Shown here: one piece after another, positions 1-5,067 of the stretch | Numbering within the stretch: position 1 is the stretch's first letter | How the letters are laid out: each line of letters opens with the position of its first letter | The notes under the pieces: generated by a model | Told to the model about the DNA's origin: nothing | The model's database searches: none | The model's input: the letters and a program-made list of their open reading frames with translations, nothing else | Made by a program: the position numbers and the translations under genes | Assembly: GCA_905480085.1 (NCBI GenBank) | Contig: CAJQPD010000280.1 | Location: 1-5,067 of the forward strand | Reading direction: 5' to 3' | Source of the DNA: an uncultured Acidimicrobiia bacterium | Lineage (GTDB): Bacteria; Actinomycetota; Acidimicrobiia; Spongiisociales; JAENVV01 | Length of the DNA stretch: 5,067 bases

Positions 1-44
1 GAGCGATGAGAGGTTATGAACCCGCTTGCTCGTGGTGGGGCTGC

Positions 45-917
45 CTAACGCGGTGCCCGAGGGATCAAGACCGGGGTCCGGCTCGTGTACTCCTGATACT
101 GCGCTTCGCCGCCCCACCGCTCTTCGGCCCGGTCCTCGAGCAGTGGGATGCCGCTTACCCGGGTTAGCAGTAGCACAACGAATACCGGCGAGATCAGGGT
201 GATCCACCCCCAACCCGACAGGACGGGTAGCGCCATGATGGCAATGCCGGTCCAGAGCACGATCTCTCCGAAGTAGTTTGGATGACGCGACCATGCCCAC
301 AGCCCGGATGTGATGAACCGGCTGGCATTGGCCGGATTCCGTTTGAAGACCGATTTCTGATGGTCGGCAACGGACTCGAGCGCGAACCCTGCAACCCACA
401 CGGCGATGCCAACCAGGGCAACCCATCCGATGGGTTTTCGTTCGTTGCCCGTAATGATCGCCAGGGCTGCCGCCAAAGTGAGCAGTACCCAGAGGCCTTG
501 CAGGCTCCAGGTCATGAAGAACTGCAGTGGATCGGTCTTGATACGGTCGAACCGGCCGTCTCGTCCGTCCCGTCGTACCCGGCGGAACAGAAACGAACCA
601 AGGCGTATGGCCCAAACACACACCATGATTCCAACGATGATCGCCCGGGCGTCGAGTTCGCCGCTGAGGGCCAGAGCGACTGCGATGACGGTGAGATAGG
701 TGACGCTACCGGTCAGATCGAAGTACTGCTCGGTCTTTGCCCGGTTCGAGGGCACGAACACCGCCCAGTTGATCGCATAGGCGATGAGTCCGCATATGGC
801 GAACACGGCTATCGAGCCGACAGTTCGGCTGCCGGCGCTACCGGCCAACACGATCAAGGCGCCGATCACGACGCTTGCCGTAACGCCGATGAGGGATCTT
901 CGGTTCTTTTTGATCAT
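45..917 (-). CDS. DUF1295 family integral membrane protein (steroid 5-alpha-reductase-like)
   Basis: This gene encodes a 290-residue hydrophobic protein with about seven or eight predicted membrane segments (roughly residues 9-27, 33-53, 72-87, 91-112, 135-156, 163-181, 216-231 and 236-252). The family signature is near the C-terminus: ESVADHQK at 181-188, then SGLWAWSRHPNYFGE at 204-218, and a TPVLIPRAP tail. The RHPNYFGE block is typical of DUF1295 proteins, which resemble steroid 5-alpha-reductase and isoprenylcysteine methyltransferase membrane enzymes; an NAD(P)H-dependent reductase role is inferred and the substrate is unknown. The ATG at 917 was chosen because it gives a basic MIKKNRR start before the first membrane helix and has GGGGA 9 nt upstream. 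A GTG at 953 (302 residues) has a stronger SD and is a real alternative. The reading frame stays open to an ATG at 1175, but that start would overlap the beginning of katG and is unlikely. The gene is divergent from katG. Family call confident, function not. Confidence 0.9.
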   Translation of the reverse strand: MIKKNRRSLIGVTASVVIGALIVLAGSAGSRTVGSIAVFAICGLIAYAINWAVFVPSNRAKTEQYFDLTGSVTYLTVIAVALALSGELDARAIIVGIMVCVWAIRLGSFLFRRVRRDGRDGRFDRIKTDPLQFFMTWSLQGLWVLLTLAAALAIITGNERKPIGWVALVGIAVWVAGFALESVADHQKSVFKRNPANASRFITSGLWAWSRHPNYFGEIVLWTGIAIMALPVLSGWGWITLISPVFVVLLLTRVSGIPLLEDRAEERWGGEAQYQEYTSRTPVLIPRAPR

Positions 918-961
918 CGCATCGATTCCCCGATTGAGTGCCACTAGCGACACGAGCTTAT

Positions 962-967
962 CTCCTC
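962..967 (-). promoter_or_regulatory. Strong SD for an alternative GTG start of the DUF1295 gene
   Basis: Read on the minus strand this is GAGGAG, followed 8 nt later by an in-frame GTG (953-951). It is a better SD match than the GGGGA ahead of the ATG at 917. If used, it adds 12 residues (beginning M/V-S-L-V-A-L-N-R) to the N-terminus. Start choice cannot be settled from one sequence. Confidence 0.45.
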
Positions 968-1040
968 GGGCCGATAGGATGCAGATCAGAGCGAGTGAGC
1001 GACGTCGTCCGAGGGAAACGCAGCGGGTGGCGTGCCGTGC

Positions 1041-3300
<2,260 letters not shown>

Positions 3301-3315
3301 CCCGGGGACGGACGG

Positions 3316-3744
3316 TTAGGGCGTCGCCTGCTTCGACGGTTTGCCGACCCTGTTGAGTTCAGCAGCTTGGCTGATCAGCGCCTTGAAGGCGGACTCGTCG
3401 ACGACGTCACCTTCGGCGATGTCGATGGCGCGGCGGGTATTACCGCCGAGGCTCGAGTTGAAGAGTCCGGCGGGGTCCTCCAGAGCGGCGCCTTTGAAGA
3501 AGGTCAACTTCACGACCTTCTTGTAGGACTCGCCGGTGCAGATGATTCCGTTGTGCGACCAGACGGGCGTGCCAGGGGACGATGCCTTGGCCCACTTCCA
3601 CTCCTCAACCACGTCCGGGACGGCTTCGTAGACGAGCGTGCGCATTCTCCTGAGGGTTTCTCCGCGCCAGTCCCCGAGTTCGGAAATCTTGGCCGAGATG
3701 AGGTCCGATGCTGACTGGCCTTGGTTTGCGTCCGAGTCGCTCAT
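3316..3744 (-). CDS. DUF1801 domain-containing protein
   Basis: This encodes a small soluble protein of 142 residues matching the DUF1801 (YdhG/YjbR-like fold) family. Recognisable features are a helical N-terminal part with LRRMRTLVYEAVPDVVEEWKW at about 31-51, then a beta-rich core with PVWSHNGIICTGESYKKVVKLTFFKGA at about 60-86, followed by the DPAGLFNSSLGG turn and an acidic helix. DUF1801 members are common in bacteria, often next to stress or regulatory genes, and have no established biochemical role. A TAG lies in frame four codons upstream of the ATG at 3744, so this is the first possible ATG. It lacks a well-placed SD: the nearest GAGG is 16 nt away and better placed for a three-codon ORF that overlaps the start. 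The gene converges on katG with 15 bp between stops and is not co-transcribed with it. Family call good, function unknown. Confidence 0.88.
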   Translation of the reverse strand: MSDSDANQGQSASDLISAKISELGDWRGETLRRMRTLVYEAVPDVVEEWKWAKASSPGTPVWSHNGIICTGESYKKVVKLTFFKGAALEDPAGLFNSSLGGNTRRAIDIAEGDVVDESAFKALISQAAELNRVGKPSKQATP

Positions 3745-3752
3745 CGTCGCAT
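3741..3752 (-). other. Possible Met-Arg-Arg mini-ORF overlapping the DUF1801 start
   Basis: On the minus strand, ATG CGA CGA TGA runs from 3752 to 3741, and its stop overlaps the DUF1801 start codon in an ATGA junction. A GAGG (3764-3761) lies 8 nt before this short ORF, ideal SD spacing, but 16 nt before the DUF1801 ATG. This suggests translational coupling or leader control. It could equally be chance, since the motif is only 12 bases long. Confidence 0.25.
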
Positions 3753-3765
3753 GCTAGAAGCCTCA

Positions 3766-3786
3766 ACCGTCGAGCGATCGACCGGT
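3766..3786. repeat. Bulged hairpin with GCGA tetraloop in the DUF1801 leader
   Basis: ACC-GTCGA (3766-3773) pairs with TCGAC-(C)-GGT (3778-3786), giving eight base pairs with one bulged C and a GCGA loop on the plus strand, a GNRA-type tetraloop. On the minus strand, in the DUF1801 leader, the loop reads TCGC. It lies 21 nt upstream of that gene's ATG. There is no T-run on either side, so it is not a classical intrinsic terminator. Confidence 0.4.
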
Positions 3787-3828
3787 GGGGCAGCCTGGGG
3801 TCGGATCGAACGTGTAAAGCGCCAGGCC

Positions 3829-3865
3829 GACCGATGACGTAGGCAATCGGGTCGTAGGCGACCGC
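3829..3865 (+). repeat. Split repeat, copy A
   Basis: GACCGATGA (3829-3837) and TAGGCGACCGC (3855-3865) are separated by 17 unrelated bases. The same two blocks in the same order and orientation, separated by 8 bases, occur at 4601-4628. Twenty bases are shared in total. The pair brackets the CBS gene and its upstream DNA. It may be a diverged short repeat or chance. Confidence 0.3.
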
Positions 3866-4159
3866 TCGTGACAGCCCGATCCGTTTCGTTCGATACGACT
3901 TTGAGTGCGTTCGGCAACAACACCGGATCAAGGTCCCACGGCGAGCTGGCGGGACGTATCCCGAGTTGGCAAGCGCTGCACGGTGGCCCGCGTGGGCGCG
4001 AAGAGTGGCCGATTCTGGTGGTATCGACGGTCAACAGGATTCAGGGTTGGAATCTCGACGGCTGCCCGCTCCAGCGGAGTATGGTTGAGAGCGGTCAGTC
4101 GTTTCGACCGATCCTGCTTGAGATTCGCGACACGTCGGTCCGTCCGGGCCGATCAAACC

Positions 4160-4165
4160 GAGGTG
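4160..4165 (+). promoter_or_regulatory. Ribosome binding site of the CBS-domain gene
   Basis: GAGGTG lies 5 nt before the ATG at 4171. A TAA in another frame sits directly before the ATG. The site supports this start, which also places the first CBS strand at the normal distance from the N-terminus. Confidence 0.7.
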
Positions 4166-4170
4166 CATAA

Positions 4171-4602
4171 ATGGCAACAGTGAACGACATCCTCGTCGAC
4201 AAGGGCTCAGAGGTATATCGGATTGAACCAGACGCGACCGTTTTCGAAGCAATAACGCAAATGGTTGATAAGAATTGTGGAGCGCTGCTCGTCATGCTTG
4301 AGGAGGATGTCGTCGGGATCATCACCGAACGCGATTATCTCCGGAAAATCGCGGTGGCCGGCCGCTCATCGAAGACGACCACGGTCCGCGAGATCATGGT
4401 CAGCTCACTTATTGTTGTTGAACCCGACACCGATATCGACGAGGCGCTCGCTCTCATCACCGATCAGCGGATTCGCCACCTTCCGGTGGTCTCGGACAGT
4501 CAACTGCACGGGATGATCTCGATTGGGGACCTGGTCAAATACAAGACCAAGGCGCAAGCCTTCCAGATCAAACACCTCGAGGAATACATCTCGGCCCGGT
4601 GA
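4171..4602 (+). CDS. Stand-alone CBS-pair (Bateman module) protein
   Basis: This encodes a 143-residue soluble protein made almost wholly of two CBS domains. CBS1 spans about residues 8-62, with DATVFEAITQMVDKNCGALLV and the GIITERDYLRK block (49-59). CBS2 spans about 74-128, with DTDIDEALALITDQRIRHLPVV and GMISIGDLVK (114-123). Both domains carry the T/S-x-x-D pattern that often contacts nucleotide ribose (Thr52-Asp55, Ser117-Asp120). The C-terminal tail ends in HLEEYISAR, a tail common in small bacterial CBS proteins. Paired CBS domains typically bind AMP, ATP or S-adenosylmethionine and act as energy or ligand sensors; which ligand or partner applies here is not visible. No enzyme, transporter or DNA-binding domain is fused. 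The start has a good SD (GAGGTG, 5 nt). It is transcribed alone, divergent from the DUF1801 gene and convergent with the next gene. Confidence 0.94.
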   Translation: MATVNDILVDKGSEVYRIEPDATVFEAITQMVDKNCGALLVMLEEDVVGIITERDYLRKIAVAGRSSKTTTVREIMVSSLIVVEPDTDIDEALALITDQRIRHLPVVSDSQLHGMISIGDLVKYKTKAQAFQIKHLEEYISAR

Positions 4603-4628
4603 CCGATGATGGTGGGATAGGCGACCGC
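4601..4628 (+). repeat. Split repeat, copy B
   Basis: GACCGATGA (4601-4609) and TAGGCGACCGC (4618-4628) are separated by 8 bases. The first block begins inside the CBS gene's stop codon. The same blocks appear at 3829-3865 with a 17-base spacer. No terminator-like stem with a T-run is present between the CBS gene and the convergent gene. Confidence 0.3.
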
Positions 4629-4683
4629 CCAAACGCAGGACTTGCGGACGGAAAGCAGCTTTGGATGGCGGACTTCTAGCGGA

Positions 4684-5067
4684 TCAGGCTTGTTCCGCAC
4701 CTTCGCCAGGCAGGTGGGCCCGGATCTGGGTGATTCCGCCCGATCGGGAGAAGACCTCCGCGCTGGTCTGGCGGTCCAAACCCAGGCCGGGTCGACGTTT
4801 CGTGGTGCCATCGCGAAAGACGATCTCAACTGCCGCTTCACCAGGGGTTGCCGAAACGATAACCGGTACCTGGCACAGGGTCATGCCCAAGGAACCCGCA
4901 GGCAGGAGGATCGTTGTTGGCCTGAGATGGATGTCATAGGCTTGCCACGTCTCAGCTTGATCGAGCAGCTCATCGCGTCGTAGAAGCAGTGGATCGAATC
5001 GGATCTCCCCATTCTCGACCCGGACGCCGACCTCAAGCGGTCGCGTGAGCAACTCCTCCTTCACGAG
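4684..5067 (-). CDS. C-terminal part of an unrecognised protein, 5' end outside the window
   Basis: The frame is open to the right edge, so about 127 residues are visible and the N-terminus is missing. The GTG at 5064 is probably an internal valine codon: AGGAGGAG just after it encodes Lys-Glu-Glu and is not followed by a usable start. The visible part looks like a soluble beta-rich domain. It has a VRVENGEIRFDPLLLRRDELL segment, a TILLPAGSLGMTLCQVPVIVSA strand pair, an EIVFRDGTTKRRPGLGLDR segment, and ends in TSAEVFSRSGGITQIRAHLPG. The phrasing faintly recalls the C-terminal ends of some large carbohydrate-active proteins of the phosphorylase type, but this is only a memory of style and not a family call. 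There are no membrane segments. The gene converges on the CBS gene with 81 bp between stops. That it is a real gene is likely; its function is unassigned. Confidence 0.7.
   Translation of the reverse strand, partial: LVKEELLTRPLEVGVRVENGEIRFDPLLLRRDELLDQAETWQAYDIHLRPTTILLPAGSLGMTLCQVPVIVSATPGEAAVEIVFRDGTTKRRPGLGLDRQTSAEVFSRSGGITQIRAHLPGEGAEQA

Larger units (their letters stand above)
3745..4170. other. Intergenic region of about 426 bp without a supported gene
   Basis: This stretch lies between the starts of the divergent DUF1801 and CBS genes, so it must carry both promoters; I see no strong -35/-10 pair for either. An open frame from a GTG at 3868 ends at 4170, directly before the CBS start. 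It has no SD and an unpatterned sequence, so I do not call it. No tRNA T-arm or anticodon arm is recognisable. It holds a hairpin at 3766-3786, a CGGGA/TCCCG inverted repeat with a CGTA loop at 3950-3963, a weak CGGTC/GACCG pair at 4092-4110, and one copy of a split repeat at 3829-3865. It may contain a small RNA or a decayed gene, but nothing here proves either. Confidence 0.5.

Noticed and set aside
282..947. Open frame of 221 codons opposite the DUF1295 gene
   Set aside because: The translation is rich in Asp, Gly, Arg and Gln with no recognisable fold, and it mirrors codons of a well-supported membrane protein.
3301..3315. Possible bidirectional terminator between katG and the DUF1801 gene
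   Set aside because: The spacer is only 15 bp and shows no stable stem followed by a T-run.
3880..3905. TTCGATA flanked by short complementary bases, resembling a tRNA T-arm
   Set aside because: Only three base pairs form in the stem, and no acceptor, D or anticodon arm can be fitted around it.
3741..4034. Minus-strand open frames of 97-108 codons upstream of the DUF1801 gene
   Set aside because: The translations are rich in Arg, Ser and Pro with no domain pattern, and they overlap the regulatory region or the DUF1801 gene in another frame.
3868..4170. GTG-started open frame of 100 codons ending directly before the CBS start
   Set aside because: There is no SD, no hydrophobic or domain pattern, and other frames in the same stretch are open to similar lengths, as expected in GC-rich DNA.
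4603..4683. Possible terminator between the convergent CBS gene and the right-edge gene
   Set aside because: The GGC/GCC pairing near 4620 is only three bases long and has no T-run on either strand.

Overview
The window is high-GC bacterial DNA with five protein-coding genes and no RNA gene, mobile element or CRISPR array that I can recognise. Base composition, Shine-Dalgarno (SD)-led starts and protein style suggest an actinobacterium or a similar high-GC soil or water bacterium. This is inference: no marker gene fixes the taxonomy.

Layout from left to right. A minus-strand gene (about 45-917) encodes a polytopic membrane protein of the DUF1295 / steroid 5-alpha-reductase-like family. A divergent intergenic region of about 180 bp separates it from katG (1096-3300, plus), a full-length bifunctional catalase-peroxidase with every expected catalytic residue. 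A small DUF1801 protein gene (3316-3744, minus) converges on katG with only 15 bp between the stop codons. A gap of about 426 bp (3745-4170) with no convincing gene follows, then a stand-alone two-CBS-domain protein (4171-4602, plus). The last gene (4684 to the right edge, minus) is 5'-truncated by the window, converges on the CBS gene, and I cannot assign it to a family.

The genes do not form an operon. Orientation alternates -, +, -, +, -, so each gene probably has its own promoter. katG is the only one with a clear biochemical role, hydrogen peroxide removal. No fur/perR-type regulator gene lies next to it in this window. The CBS protein is probably an adenine-nucleotide-sensing module, and the DUF1295 and DUF1801 proteins are conserved families of unknown role.

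I found no convincing undescribed system. The points worth a second look are small: two competing starts for the DUF1295 gene; a short inverted repeat over the candidate katG -35 element; a possible Met-Arg-Arg mini-ORF whose stop overlaps the DUF1801 start, with a hairpin just upstream; a two-part sequence motif repeated on either side of the CBS gene; and the unexplained 426-bp gap.
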